A stretch of DNA of 64,000 nt from Hymenobacter sp. 5317J-9 (GTDB taxonomy: Bacteria > Bacteroidota > Bacteroidia > Cytophagales > Hymenobacteraceae). The stretch covers positions 2,604,001 to 2,668,000 of the forward strand of contig NZ_CP095050.1 in the NCBI RefSeq assembly GCF_022921075.1, written 5' to 3'. The notes below the pieces were generated by a model that did no database searches, was not told the origin of the DNA, and was given only the letters and a program-made list of their open reading frames with translations. This document shows, piece after piece, positions 1 to 7,933 of the stretch. The position numbers and the translations under genes were made by a program. The first letter of the stretch is position 1, and every line of letters begins with the position of its first letter.

Positions 1-332
1 ATGTCGAAGCTAAACGCCTTGGTGATGCCCACGCCATTGGAAATGATGTTGGCCGTGGCCGGAAACAGCATGTCGGGCGTGGTGGTGGCGCAAATGAGCA
101 GCTCCACCTCCTCGGGTTTCGTGCCGGTCTTCGCCAGCAGCTGCTGCACCGCTTTAATACCCATCACCGAAGCGCCTTGGTTTTCGCCCTTTAAAATGCG
201 GCGCTCCCGAATGCCGGTGCGCGACATTATCCACTCGTCGGTGGTGTCAACCATCTTTTCAAGCTCGGCATTGGTGAGCACATAATCGGGCACATAGGCA
301 CCCACGCCGGTGATGGCAGCAGTTATCTTCAT
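1..332 (-). CDS. fabH: Beta-ketoacyl-ACP synthase III (KAS III), N-terminal part
   Basis: Partial gene: the start codon lies at 330-332 and the rest continues beyond the left edge. The 110 visible residues begin [18 protein letters not shown] and contain [15 protein letters not shown] and [17 protein letters not shown], the standard N-terminal half of FabH-type thiolases. The active-site Cys, usually near residue 112-120, falls just outside the window, so catalytic competence cannot be judged. FabH condenses acetyl-CoA or branched acyl-CoA with malonyl-ACP to start fatty acid synthesis in the cytosol. It is the last visible member of the minus-strand cluster DUF177-rpmF-plsX-fabH, an arrangement common in bacteria, which supports the call. 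Confidence 0.93.
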   Translation of the reverse strand, partial: MKITAAITGVGAYVPDYVLTNAELEKMVDTTDEWIMSRTGIRERRILKGENQGASVMGIKAVQQLLAKTGTKPEEVELLICATTTPDMLFPATANIISNGVGITKAFSFD

Positions 333-481
333 ACGGGCAAAAGTAGGCGGGGCAAGCGAGAATTAGGTATGAGGGCCGAAAATGGTCCCGGCCTTCGCGG
401 CAGGCGCAGGCGCAAAGCCGGCCGGCAGGTAAAAAAAATCCGGCCGGAGCCGGAGGTTTTTTAACCACCGCAAAGCACGGT

Positions 482-1423
482 TCAGGTTTTAAAAGTAGCC
501 TTTATTTGGTCAACAATGCCCGAGTCGGCCATGTTGAAGCCCTGCACCAGCATGTTGCAGATGGCCAGCGGCGTGCTGCGGCCGTGCCCGATGATGGCGT
601 TGTCGTTGATGCCCAGGATGGGCGAGCCGCCCACGGCCTCGTAGTTGAACTTGTCGAAAAACGGGTCGTGAATGTGTTTCTCTTCCATCATTTCGTAGAT
701 GGATTCGGCCATTTTTAGCAGGATGTTGCCCGTGAAGCCGTCGCACACAATCACGTCAGCCTTGTCGTTGAACATGTCGCGGCCTTCCAGGTTGCCCACA
801 AACTGAATGTGCGGGTTCACTTTCAGGAGTTGATGCGCGGCTTGGGTGATGGGCGTGCCTTTGCCCTCTTCTTCGCCCAAGTTCACCAAACCTACTTTGG
901 GGCTGGCAATGCCCAGCACGTACTGCGCGTACAGCGAACCCAGCTCGCCGAACTGCTCCAGCATTTCAGGCTTGCATTCGGCGTTGGCGCCCACGTCGAG
1001 CAGGATACCGAAGTTCTGCTTCAGCTTGGGAACGAAGTTGGCAATGGCCGGGCGAATAACGCCGGGCACGGCCTTCACCGTGAGCATGGCGCCCACCAGC
1101 ATGGCACCGGTGTTGCCGGCCGAGCAAAACGCGTCGACCTCGCCGGCCAGCAGCATTTTGTAGCCCACGGCAATGCTGGAGTCCTGTTTTTGCTGGAAGG
1201 CCCGGGCGGGGTGTTCGCCCATGTCGATGATTTGCGATGCGGTCACAAACTCCAGGGCGGCACCGGCCGCGCCGGCGGCGTCGAGCAGGGGCCGCACGGC
1301 ATCTTCCTGACCAATGAGGACGATGGTGGCCCGGCCGGCCAGCTGCTCGGCCGCCTGCAGGGCACCCGCCACGGCGGCTTGGGGGGCAAAGTCGCCGCCC
1401 ATTGCGTCGAGGGCTATTTTCAT
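482..1423 (-). CDS. plsX: Phosphate acyltransferase PlsX
   Basis: 313 residues from the ATG at 1421-1423; an in-frame extension to 1465 is possible, but the family starts at MKIALDAMGGDFAP, exactly the sequence at this ATG. Further family signatures are FCSAGNTGAMLVGAML and VCDGFTGNILLKM. PlsX makes acyl-phosphate from acyl-ACP at the membrane, feeding PlsY and phospholipid synthesis. It lies between rpmF (113 bases upstream) and fabH (149 bases downstream) on the same strand, as in many bacteria where ribosomal protein L32 and lipid synthesis genes are co-transcribed. Length is normal and no damage is seen. Confidence 0.96.
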   Translation of the reverse strand: MKIALDAMGGDFAPQAAVAGALQAAEQLAGRATIVLIGQEDAVRPLLDAAGAAGAALEFVTASQIIDMGEHPARAFQQKQDSSIAVGYKMLLAGEVDAFCSAGNTGAMLVGAMLTVKAVPGVIRPAIANFVPKLKQNFGILLDVGANAECKPEMLEQFGELGSLYAQYVLGIASPKVGLVNLGEEEGKGTPITQAAHQLLKVNPHIQFVGNLEGRDMFNDKADVIVCDGFTGNILLKMAESIYEMMEEKHIHDPFFDKFNYEAVGGSPILGINDNAIIGHGRSTPLAICNMLVQGFNMADSGIVDQIKATFKT

Positions 1424-1536
1424 GTACGAGGTGTTTGGATGGTCAGCGGAAAGAGTAGTTACCAAAAGTCCGGCCCCGCTGGCTTATAAAAAGAGCGAAG
1501 CCGGACCGTGGGGCCGCGAAGTAACAACCAAACGCG

Positions 1537-1767
1537 CTATTCGTCGTCGCCGGTGGCGTCGGCAGCCGGGGCTGCGGTCGTTTTCGTGTAGTTTTTGATG
1601 GCCAGCTGGCCGTTGTGGTACAGGTCGCCGTCGACCACGTAGGCCTTGTGGCGCAGGTGCAGCTCGCCCGTGTTGGGGCACAAGGTCACGGCCTTAGGGG
1701 TCAGCTTGTAGTGCGTGCGACGCTTGTCGCGAACGGCGGAAGAGGTGCGGCGCTTAGGATGAGCCAT
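1537..1767 (-). CDS. rpmF: 50S ribosomal protein bL32
   Basis: 76 residues beginning MAHPKRRTSSAVRDKRRTHY, the conserved bL32 N-terminus, followed by LCPNTGELHLRH. Only one of the four zinc-binding cysteines of the zinc-ribbon form of L32 remains, so this is the zinc-independent form. The C-terminus carries a short acidic, Ala-rich tail (AAPAADATGDDE) of no evident function. It sits between the DUF177 gene and plsX on the minus strand with short gaps, so it is probably transcribed from the promoter at 2393-2423. Confidence 0.96.
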   Translation of the reverse strand: MAHPKRRTSSAVRDKRRTHYKLTPKAVTLCPNTGELHLRHKAYVVDGDLYHNGQLAIKNYTKTTAAPAADATGDDE

Positions 1768-1837
1768 TGTAGGGGAAAATTTAGAGGATTAAGTTTTTGA
1801 GTTGAGAGTTGGGGAGCGACTCGGGGCGCTGACGGAT

Positions 1838-2371
1838 TCAGTTCAGGTTTTTGAGCGCGGCCCAGCGCGGGTCGGCCGGCTCGTCATCATCGGGGCCCTC
1901 GTTTTCGTCGCGAGTCGTGAAGATGAGCTTGGTTTCGGCGTCGGGGTTTTCGTCCTCCTCGTTCTGGAAGCGCGGGTGCAGCTTCTTCATGGGCAGAGCC
2001 AGGCCGATGTAGTCGTAGAGGTGCTGAGCCAAGGGCAGGCTCTGGGTTTCGGGCGTGATTTGCAGCACGTTGTCGTCCAGCTCCTTATTCTCGTCGCCGA
2101 AGCGCACCAGCAACTGCTCCTGAATGTCGAGCGGCTGGTCAAACTCGTCGAGGCTGCGGTCACAAACGAGGCGTACCGTGCCGGTGATGTGGAAGTTGAG
2201 CGTGATGAGGCGCTCGGTTTTGATGAGCTCCACGTCGGCGTGCAACTGGCCTTGCTCTACCAGCGGCTCCTCAAACAAGGCAAAAAAGTCGGGACCCAGC
2301 TCGAACTCAAAGTGGTGCGTTTTCAGCGCCAGCTTGGCAAGATTGATGTCGTATTTGCTTTCTTTTTTCAC
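1838..2371 (-). CDS. DUF177 (YceD-like) protein, probable 23S rRNA accumulation factor
   Basis: 177 residues from a GTG at 2369-2371. A longer reading from a TTG at 2395 would lie inside the predicted -10-like element, and family members begin with a short Lys-rich stretch such as VKKESKYDINLAKLAL, so the GTG is preferred. Family features: a beta-rich body with FEFELGPDFFALFE, a VRLVCDRSLDEF segment, an acidic low-complexity linker, and the C-terminal DPRWAALKNL signature. DUF177/YceD proteins are encoded next to rpmF and are implicated in 23S rRNA maturation or ribosome assembly in bacteria and plastids. First gene of the visible rpmF-plsX-fabH cluster. Confidence 0.9.
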   Translation of the reverse strand: MKKESKYDINLAKLALKTHHFEFELGPDFFALFEEPLVEQGQLHADVELIKTERLITLNFHITGTVRLVCDRSLDEFDQPLDIQEQLLVRFGDENKELDDNVLQITPETQSLPLAQHLYDYIGLALPMKKLHPRFQNEEDENPDAETKLIFTTRDENEGPDDDEPADPRWAALKNLN

Positions 2372-2392
2372 GGTCGGCTGGATAGCAGGGGG

Positions 2393-2423
2393 CAAAAGTA
2401 GTGAAAATCCGCCTTTTTGCCAA
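2393..2423 (-). promoter_or_regulatory. Bacteroidota-type promoter for DUF177-rpmF-plsX-fabH
   Basis: Read on the minus strand: TTG (2423-2421), 20 bases, then TACTTTTG (2400-2393), matching the Bacteroidota consensus TTG-N19-21-TAnnTTTG for the main sigma factor. Transcription would begin about 2386-2388, leaving a leader of some 15 bases before the GTG of the DUF177 gene. Inferred from consensus only. Confidence 0.75.
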
Positions 2424-2463
2424 AAAAAGCGGCCAACTTTCTCTACAACAACCCGTCCCTACG

Positions 2464-3516
2464 CTAGCGCGCGGAGCGGGGTTGGGCCGCTTCCCACCGC
2501 TGTTTCCAGATGTCGCAGGCCAGGTACACCGCCGCCCGAAACGACGACTCATCGGCCTGGTACTTGCCGGCCAGGCCATAGGCGGTGCCGTGGTCGGGGG
2601 AGGTGCGCACCACCGGCAGGCCCGCCGTGAAGTTCACGCCGCGCTCAAAAGCCATGAGCTTGAAGGGAATAAGGCCCTGGTCGTGGTACAGTGCCAGGGT
2701 GGCATCGAACTGCCGGAACTGCTGGGTGCCGAAATAGCCATCGGCCGGGAAGGGACCCACCACAAGGTGGCCGTCCTGGACAAACTGCTGGATAACGGGT
2801 GCCACCAAGTCGCCCTCTTCGCTGCCCAGCAGGCCGTTTTCGCCGGCGTGGGGGTTGAGGCCAAGCACGGCAATGCGGGGTTTCAGAATGCCAAAGTCCT
2901 GCTTGAGCGACTTGAGCAGCAGGTTGATTTTGGTGCGCAGCAGCTCGGCGGTGAGCTTGGCGGGCACGTCCTTCAGCGGCACGTGGCCGGTGACGGTGGC
3001 AATGCGCAGGCCGGCGTCCTCGTCCACCAGAAACATCAGGCTCTCGGGCGCCCCGAAAAAGCTGGTGAGAAACTCGGTGTGGCCGGGGTAGCGGAAATTG
3101 TCGGCCTGGGTGTTGTCTTTGCTGATGGGCGCCGTGACGAGGGCATCGAGCTTGCCGGCCTTCAGGTCGCGGCTGGCGGCCAGCAGGCTTTCGCGAGCGG
3201 CCGCGCCGGTGGCGGCTGAGGGCTGGCCGGGCGCGAGCACGAAATCTTCCTCCCAGCAGGTCACGGCGTTGAGGCGGCCGCGGGCAATGTCGGCCGCGTC
3301 GCGCAGCTGGCGCATGGTGAGGTGTTCCGCGTCGGCCGGGGTGGGGAAGTCGTCGAAGAGCGCCGTGGCGGTGCCGTAGATGACGGGCGTGCAGATTTTC
3401 AGCAGGCGCTCATCGAGCAGTGTTTTATAGATGACTTCGGGGCCGATGCCGGCGAGGTCGCCCACGGAGAAGCCTATTCTTGGTGCTTGGTGCTTGGTGC
3501 TTGGTGCTTGGTTCAT
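2464..3516 (-). CDS. pdxA: 4-hydroxythreonine-4-phosphate dehydrogenase PdxA
   Basis: 350 residues from the ATG at 3514-3516, followed after about a dozen residues by IGFSVGDLAGIGPEV, the family start. Other signatures: VTAPISKDN, YPGHTEFLTSFF (metal-ligand His), GLNPHAGENGLLGSEE and ALYHDQGLIPFK, covering the divalent-metal His ligands. PdxA oxidises 4-phospho-hydroxythreonine in the DXP-dependent vitamin B6 pathway. Odd feature: codons 2-12 (NQAPSTKHQAP) are encoded by a tandem seven-base repeat at 3479-3513, so a change in repeat number would shift the reading frame. There is no obvious alternative Met directly after the repeat. The gene ends 40 bases before the promoter of the next cluster. 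Confidence 0.95.
   Translation of the reverse strand: MNQAPSTKHQAPRIGFSVGDLAGIGPEVIYKTLLDERLLKICTPVIYGTATALFDDFPTPADAEHLTMRQLRDAADIARGRLNAVTCWEEDFVLAPGQPSAATGAAARESLLAASRDLKAGKLDALVTAPISKDNTQADNFRYPGHTEFLTSFFGAPESLMFLVDEDAGLRIATVTGHVPLKDVPAKLTAELLRTKINLLLKSLKQDFGILKPRIAVLGLNPHAGENGLLGSEEGDLVAPVIQQFVQDGHLVVGPFPADGYFGTQQFRQFDATLALYHDQGLIPFKLMAFERGVNFTAGLPVVRTSPDHGTAYGLAGKYQADESSFRAAVYLACDIWKQRWEAAQPRSAR
3479..3513. repeat. Heptanucleotide tandem repeat (CTTGGTG x4.7) at the pdxA start
   Basis: Plus strand: four exact copies of CTTGGTG (3479-3506) plus a partial fifth. It begins three bases from the pdxA ATG and is read as its N-terminal codons. Related, degenerate seven-base periodic strings occur at 3920-3947, about 10117-10140 and 10251-10275. 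Seven is not a multiple of three, so copy-number change would switch the frame. Confidence 0.85.
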
Positions 3517-3530
3517 CGGGCTTTGTGGCG

Positions 3531-3906
3531 TCAGGCAAGTTGCTGGCGGTAATGATTGATGAAGCCGTGAAGCAGCTTCTTGCAACTTGTCACCAGTAGG
3601 AATAAGGTGTCGGCGGTTTCAGTGGTTAAATAGCGGAGGTCAAGAGCAACATAAATCTGGGTTTCCAACTCGTAAAGCGAGCCCCTCGCTATGAACAGAA
3701 AATTGATTGTGTCGCGGGGAGTTTGCCGCCCACACCCTTCTGCAATATTGGAGGGAATAGAGACTGCTGCTCGGCGAAGTTGATTGGTCAGACCAAACAA
3801 CTCGTCTTTTGGGGAAAACCTGGCTGGCGCTATACACTTCTGAGACAAGCTTGCGCGCAAGCTGCCACACCTCAAGGTGAGTGTAGGATTTATTCTCCTT
3901 ATCCAT
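3531..3906 (-). pseudogene. Four-helix-bundle (23S rRNA IVS-type) protein, frameshifted
   Basis: Starting at the ATG 3904-3906 the protein reads MDKENKSYTHLEVWQLARKL, the typical start of the S23/four-helix-bundle family. After VYSASQVFPK the frame breaks at 3807-3814 (TTTTGGGG on the plus strand). Removing one base of this double homopolymer restores PKDELFGLTNQLRRAAVSIP, then SNIAEGCGR, FLFIARGSLYELETQI and a normal end at 3531, about 124 residues in all. The family is found as ORFs inside rRNA intervening sequences and, often, free-standing in Bacteroidota; its function is unclear. Either a recent pseudogene, a phase-variable state or a sequencing error in the homopolymer. Confidence 0.8.
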
Positions 3907-3919
3907 GAATCAGAATTGC

Positions 3920-3947
3920 CAAGCACCATGCACTATGCACCAAGCAC
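3920..3947. repeat. Degenerate seven-base repeat overlapping the pepA stop
   Basis: Plus strand: four consecutive seven-base units (CAAGCAC, CATGCAC, TATGCAC, CAAGCAC). They cover the stop codon and last residues of pepA and resemble the reverse complement of the repeat at 3479-3513. Confidence 0.6.
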
Positions 3948-5393
3948 TCCTTGGAAAAACTCATACAGCAGGCGCACGCCCACGCCGGTGCCGCCTTTGC
4001 CGCGGTAGCTTTCGGCAGCGGTGAGGTAGGCGGGGCCGGCGATGTCTAGGTGAATCCAGGGGTAGCCTTCGATGAAGCGTTCCAGGAATTTGGCGGCTGA
4101 AATATGGCCGGCTTCGCCCTTGCCCAAGTTGCTGAGGTCGGCAATGTCGGACTTGATGTGGTCGGCGTACTCGTCCCATAGCGGAAACTCCACCAGACGC
4201 TCGTGCACGGCGTAGCCGGCTTCGGTGAGCTTGCTCATGGTGGCCGGCTCGGCGGTGCCCATCGAGGCGGAGGCTTCGGTGGCCAGGGCGCGCACGGCGG
4301 CGCCGGTGAGGGTAGCTAGGTCGATGACCAGTTCGGGGTCGTACTTCTTGGCGAAGCTGAGGGCGTCGGCCAGGAGCAGGCGGCCTTCGGCGTCGGTGTT
4401 TTTCACTTCCACCGTGAGGCCGCTGTGCATGGTGATGACGTCGCCGGGCGCGTAGGCCAGGCCGCCGGGGCGGTTGTCGGTGGCGGGCACCAGGCCGATG
4501 ACGTGCAGCGGCACGTTGTTTTTGGCCAGGGCGAAGAGCGTGCCGGCCACGGCCGCGCCGCCGGCCATGTCGCACTTCATCATGTCCATGCTGTTGGGCG
4601 TGGGCTTGAGGCTGAGGCCGCCGGTGTCGAACACCACGCCTTTGCCCACCAGCACGTAAGGCTTCGCGTTTTTGGCGCCTTCGGGCTTCCATTCGAGGAT
4701 GCTGAAGGTGGGCGGTTCGGGCGAGCCCAGGTTGACGGCGAGCAGGCCGCCCATGCGCAGGGCTTCGATTTTGGGCAGGTCGAGAATGTCGGTCGTGTAT
4801 CCGGCCTGGTCGCCGGCTTCGGCAATGCGCTCGGCCAGCTGCACGGCGTTGAGCTTGTTGAGGGGCGCGTTGACGAGGTCGCGGGCCAGCATCACGCCCT
4901 GCAGCAGGCCGTCGAGTTCAGTGAGTTCGGCTTCGGTAGCGGCTTCGCCAACCAGGGCAACTTTGGTCAGGGAAGGAGCTTGGCGCGATTTCTCGTCGGT
5001 TTTGTAGCCTTCAAAATGGTAAGCCGTCAGGGCCAGGCCCTCGGCCAGCAGCAGGCCGGCTTTGGGGTTGCCGCTCAGGTTGTGCACAAGCACCTCGGTC
5101 ACTTTTTCGGCCTTGAGCTGGGCGTGCAGGGCGTGGCCGCTACGGCGCAGGGCCTCGGCTACCTGGCCGGGTGTGGGCTTGTCGGCCAGCACCACAAAAT
5201 AGTGGTGATGGCTGAAGTGGTTGAGGTGGATGAGCTTCTGGTCGTTGGCCAGGGCAGCGGCCACGTACTCTTGTGCTTCGGCGGAGAGGTCGCCGGCCGC
5301 GCCGGTGGGCAGGGCCGTGGTGCCGGCGGGCAGAATGAATACCTGGGTGGCGCGCTCCGGAGCGGATGTGGCGTGAGTGAGAACGAGGGACAT
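3933..5393 (-). CDS. pepA: Leucyl aminopeptidase (M17 family)
   Basis: 486 residues from the ATG at 5391-5393; an in-frame extension to 5495 looks unlike the family. The C-terminal catalytic domain carries the metal and substrate ligands: VGKGVVFDTGGLSLKP near residue 250 (catalytic Lys and first Asp) and the M17 signature NTDAEGRLLLADAL near 335. The N-terminal domain (about 1-160) is more variable, as usual. M17 enzymes are cytosolic hexameric Zn/Mn exopeptidases that remove N-terminal residues such as Leu. The last residues (VLGA) are encoded by the seven-base repeat. A monocistronic gene is likely. Confidence 0.93.
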   Translation of the reverse strand: MSLVLTHATSAPERATQVFILPAGTTALPTGAAGDLSAEAQEYVAAALANDQKLIHLNHFSHHHYFVVLADKPTPGQVAEALRRSGHALHAQLKAEKVTEVLVHNLSGNPKAGLLLAEGLALTAYHFEGYKTDEKSRQAPSLTKVALVGEAATEAELTELDGLLQGVMLARDLVNAPLNKLNAVQLAERIAEAGDQAGYTTDILDLPKIEALRMGGLLAVNLGSPEPPTFSILEWKPEGAKNAKPYVLVGKGVVFDTGGLSLKPTPNSMDMMKCDMAGGAAVAGTLFALAKNNVPLHVIGLVPATDNRPGGLAYAPGDVITMHSGLTVEVKNTDAEGRLLLADALSFAKKYDPELVIDLATLTGAAVRALATEASASMGTAEPATMSKLTEAGYAVHERLVEFPLWDEYADHIKSDIADLSNLGKGEAGHISAAKFLERFIEGYPWIHLDIAGPAYLTAAESYRGKGGTGVGVRLLYEFFQGVLGA

Positions 5394-5551
5394 GAACGGG
5401 CGAAGCTGATGGAATGCGGCCGCTAAGGTAGCCGCAGACGCCGCAACGGAATCAGTGAGGGTTCGGACGGTAAGAATTGAGCGTGCGGCGGACACTCAAT
5501 TCTTCGCTGGCTGAAACGCCTGCTTTTTATGCTTTGCAGGCTGTGATTCTC

Positions 5552-6928
5552 TCAAAAGAACACCTTGCGCAGGGCCCACAGGCTCCAGAAAATGACCATC
5601 AGGCCCACGCCCACAAACATCCAGCGGGTGGGAATGCGGCCTGCCAGCCGGGCCGCCAGGGGGGCTGCCGCCACGCCGCCCACAATGAGCCCGGCCACAA
5701 TTTGCCAGTGCGACAGGCCGCGCATGGCGAAAAACGTGAGTGCGCTGGCAAACGTGACAAAAAACTCGGTGATGCTCACCGTGCCGATGACGTAGCGCGG
5801 CGTGCGCCCGTTGGTGATGAGCGTGCTGGTAACCAGCGGCCCCCAGCCGCCCCCGCCAAACGAGTCGAGGAAGCCGCCCGCGCCGGCCAGCCAGCCGGCG
5901 TGCTTCACCTTGCGGCGCCGGTCGGCCCGGCCAAAGGCGCGGGTGAGGATGCGGACGCCCAGCACCAGCAGGTACACGGCCAGCAGCGGCTTCACCCAGG
6001 CTGCGTATGCTTCGCCGAAGCGCGAAAGCAGGTAGGCCCCGCTCACGGCCCCGGCAATGCCGGGCAACAGCAATACCCGAAACAGCTTTTTGTTGACGTT
6101 GCCGAAGCGGTAGTGGTGGTAACCCGAGGCGCCGCTGGCAAACATCTCGGCGGTGTGAATGCTGGCGCTGACCGAAGCCGGATTCAGCCCCAGCGACATT
6201 AAACTGATGGCCGACACCACGCCGTAGCCCATGCCCAGCACGCCGTCGATAAGCTGCGCCACAAAACCCACGGCCACAAACGTGTAAAACGTGCCCGATG
6301 ACGTGAGCCACTCCGCTGCCTGCGACCAGGTGACGTAGTACGACAGAATATTGAGCAGAATGAACCCGGCAAACGCCACCAGCGAGCCCGTGGCCATGCG
6401 CCGCCAGTAGGCCGTGGCCGGGGCCTCATGGGCCGGGCCGAGGGCCCGCTTCGGCGCCGCCCGCAGGTTGGCGGCGGTAACGGAGGGGGCTTGGGCTTCG
6501 TCCGCCTGCGTCGGGGTGGGCAGGTAAGAGCTGCTTTTGGCCGGGGCACCGGCCTGGTGGGTGAGCAGGCCCAGCCTTTGGGCGGCAGCGCTGATGCGGC
6601 GGTCGAGTGCGGGGTCGTCGGTGGCTGCAAAAACAAGGGCGTGGCCCGGCAGGTCCGCTTCCTGGAAGGGGCGCTCCAGCAGATGCACCCCGGCGTGGTG
6701 GCTGGCCAGCTCGCGCAGCGCCGGCAGCAGGGGCGAAGCCACCACCGTGACGCCTGCGGCTGGACTGCTGCGCACGATGGCGTTGAGCACTTCAAGCGCG
6801 GCCGGCCCGCCGCCAGCCAGCAACACCCGAACGTGGTTCAAGTGCAGCAAAACCGACATCGGCGGGTGCGGCGGGGCCTCGGGGCCAGCGGCCCCAGCGG
6901 CTTGCGGCGCTGGAAGAGGATGGTCCAT
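5552..6928 (-). CDS. Siroheme-synthase-like NAD-binding domain fused to a TauE/SafE (TSUP) transporter
   Basis: 458 residues from the ATG at 6926-6928; another plausible start is at 6859, giving 435 residues beginning MSVLLHLNHVRVLLAGGG. Residues about 25-140 resemble the Met8/CysG dinucleotide-binding domain: VRVLLAGGGPAALEVLNAI (Gly-rich loop), ADLPGHALVFAATDDPALDRRI. Then comes a low-complexity linker and, from about residue 190, eight or so hydrophobic segments with TSUP motifs such as DGVLGMGYGV and DSFGGGGWGPLVTSTL. TSUP proteins export sulfite or organosulfonates; siroheme is the cofactor of sulfite reductase, so the fusion fits sulfur assimilation, but transport direction and substrate are inferred. 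Divergent from rsmA. The domain lacks the ferrochelatase part of CysG. Confidence 0.85.
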   Translation of the reverse strand: MDHPLPAPQAAGAAGPEAPPHPPMSVLLHLNHVRVLLAGGGPAALEVLNAIVRSSPAAGVTVVASPLLPALRELASHHAGVHLLERPFQEADLPGHALVFAATDDPALDRRISAAAQRLGLLTHQAGAPAKSSSYLPTPTQADEAQAPSVTAANLRAAPKRALGPAHEAPATAYWRRMATGSLVAFAGFILLNILSYYVTWSQAAEWLTSSGTFYTFVAVGFVAQLIDGVLGMGYGVVSAISLMSLGLNPASVSASIHTAEMFASGASGYHHYRFGNVNKKLFRVLLLPGIAGAVSGAYLLSRFGEAYAAWVKPLLAVYLLVLGVRILTRAFGRADRRRKVKHAGWLAGAGGFLDSFGGGGWGPLVTSTLITNGRTPRYVIGTVSITEFFVTFASALTFFAMRGLSHWQIVAGLIVGGVAAAPLAARLAGRIPTRWMFVGVGLMVIFWSLWALRKVFF

Positions 6929-7019
6929 AAGGAAGCGATACAGCACGAGGTCGAGTGTAAATATCAACTGGAAAAGTTGTGCTGGCGAGTTGGGCCTGCT
7001 CGCCGGGCGGCGCTGCTGC

Positions 7020-7027
7020 TACCTTTG
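7020..7027 (+). promoter_or_regulatory. Possible -7 element (TACCTTTG) of rsmA
   Basis: TACCTTTG fits TAnnTTTG and lies 37 bases before the rsmA GTG. No TTG is found at the proper 19-21-base distance upstream, so the promoter is weakly supported. Confidence 0.35.
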
Positions 7028-7064
7028 CGCGGCTGCCGCGCCCCAAGCCGCGGGGCGTCGCTTC

Positions 7065-7889
7065 GTGGTAAGACCCAAAAAACACCTTGGTCAGCACTTT
7101 CTGGCCGACCCCAACATTGCCCGCAACATTGTGGCCGCCCTGCAGCTGCCCGACGACGTGCGCGAGGTGCTGGAAATAGGCCCCGGCATGGGCGTGCTCA
7201 CCCAGTACCTGCTCCAGAACCCGGGCTACCAGACAAGCGTGGTCGAGATTGATACCGAGTCGGTGGCCTACCTGAAGGAGCACTATCCGGCGCTGGGCAA
7301 CCGCATTTTTGCCACCGATTTTCTGAAGCAGAACCTGAGCGAGCTGTTTCCGGGCCAGCCGCTGGCCATTATCGGCAACTTTCCTTACAACATCAGCAGC
7401 CAGATTTTCTTTGCCGTGCTCAACAACCGCCAGCAGGTGCGCGAGGTGGTGGGCATGATTCAAAAGGAAGTGGCCGAGCGCCTGGCCGAGCCGCCCGGCT
7501 CGAAAACTTACGGCATTCTGAGCGTGCTGTTGCAGGCTTTCTATAAGATTGAGTACCTGTTCACGGTGCCGCCGCATGTGTTCAACCCGCCGCCCAAGGT
7601 GGAGTCGGCCGTGGTGCGCCTCACGCGCAACGACGTTGAGCAACTGGACTGCGACGAGAAGTTGTTTTTTCGGGTGGTAAAGCAGGCCTTTCAGACCCGC
7701 CGCAAGACCTTGCGCAATGCCCTGAAACCGTTCGGCATGCCCGCCGAGGCAACGACGGATGCCATCTTCGAGCGTAGGGCCGAAACGCTGAGCGTGGCTG
7801 ATTTTGTGAAGCTGACGCGGCATGTGGGCCAGCACATGGCCGGCGGCACGGCGTTGCCCGATTTGAGTCCGAGCGACATCACAGCGTAG
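7065..7889 (+). CDS. rsmA: 16S rRNA dimethyladenosine transferase RsmA (KsgA)
   Basis: 274 residues from a GTG at 7065, chosen because the conserved N-terminus VRPKKHLGQHFLADPNIARN begins there; the frame is open further upstream but without family resemblance. SAM-binding motif I is VLEIGPGMGVLTQYL; the target-base motif is IGNFPYNISSQIFF (NFPY, a normal variant of NLPY). The C-terminal domain contains KQAFQTRRKTLRNAL. The enzyme dimethylates two adjacent adenines near the 3' end of 16S rRNA during small-subunit assembly. Complete, with normal length; divergent from the TauE fusion gene. Confidence 0.95.
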   Translation: MVRPKKHLGQHFLADPNIARNIVAALQLPDDVREVLEIGPGMGVLTQYLLQNPGYQTSVVEIDTESVAYLKEHYPALGNRIFATDFLKQNLSELFPGQPLAIIGNFPYNISSQIFFAVLNNRQQVREVVGMIQKEVAERLAEPPGSKTYGILSVLLQAFYKIEYLFTVPPHVFNPPPKVESAVVRLTRNDVEQLDCDEKLFFRVVKQAFQTRRKTLRNALKPFGMPAEATTDAIFERRAETLSVADFVKLTRHVGQHMAGGTALPDLSPSDITA

Positions 7890-7933
7890 TTTTCCTACTC
7901 ATTTAATTAGCTCACACCTTAGTTTCTCTTCCG

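Noticed and set aside
4425..5426. Plus-strand open frame of 333 codons inside pepA
   Set aside because: His/Gly/Val-rich antisense shadow of a well-identified M17 peptidase, common in GC-rich DNA.
6990..7027. Complete promoter TTG...TACCTTTG for rsmA
   Set aside because: The nearest TTG lies 27 bases from the -7 element, too far for the consensus; only the -7 element is kept with low confidence.
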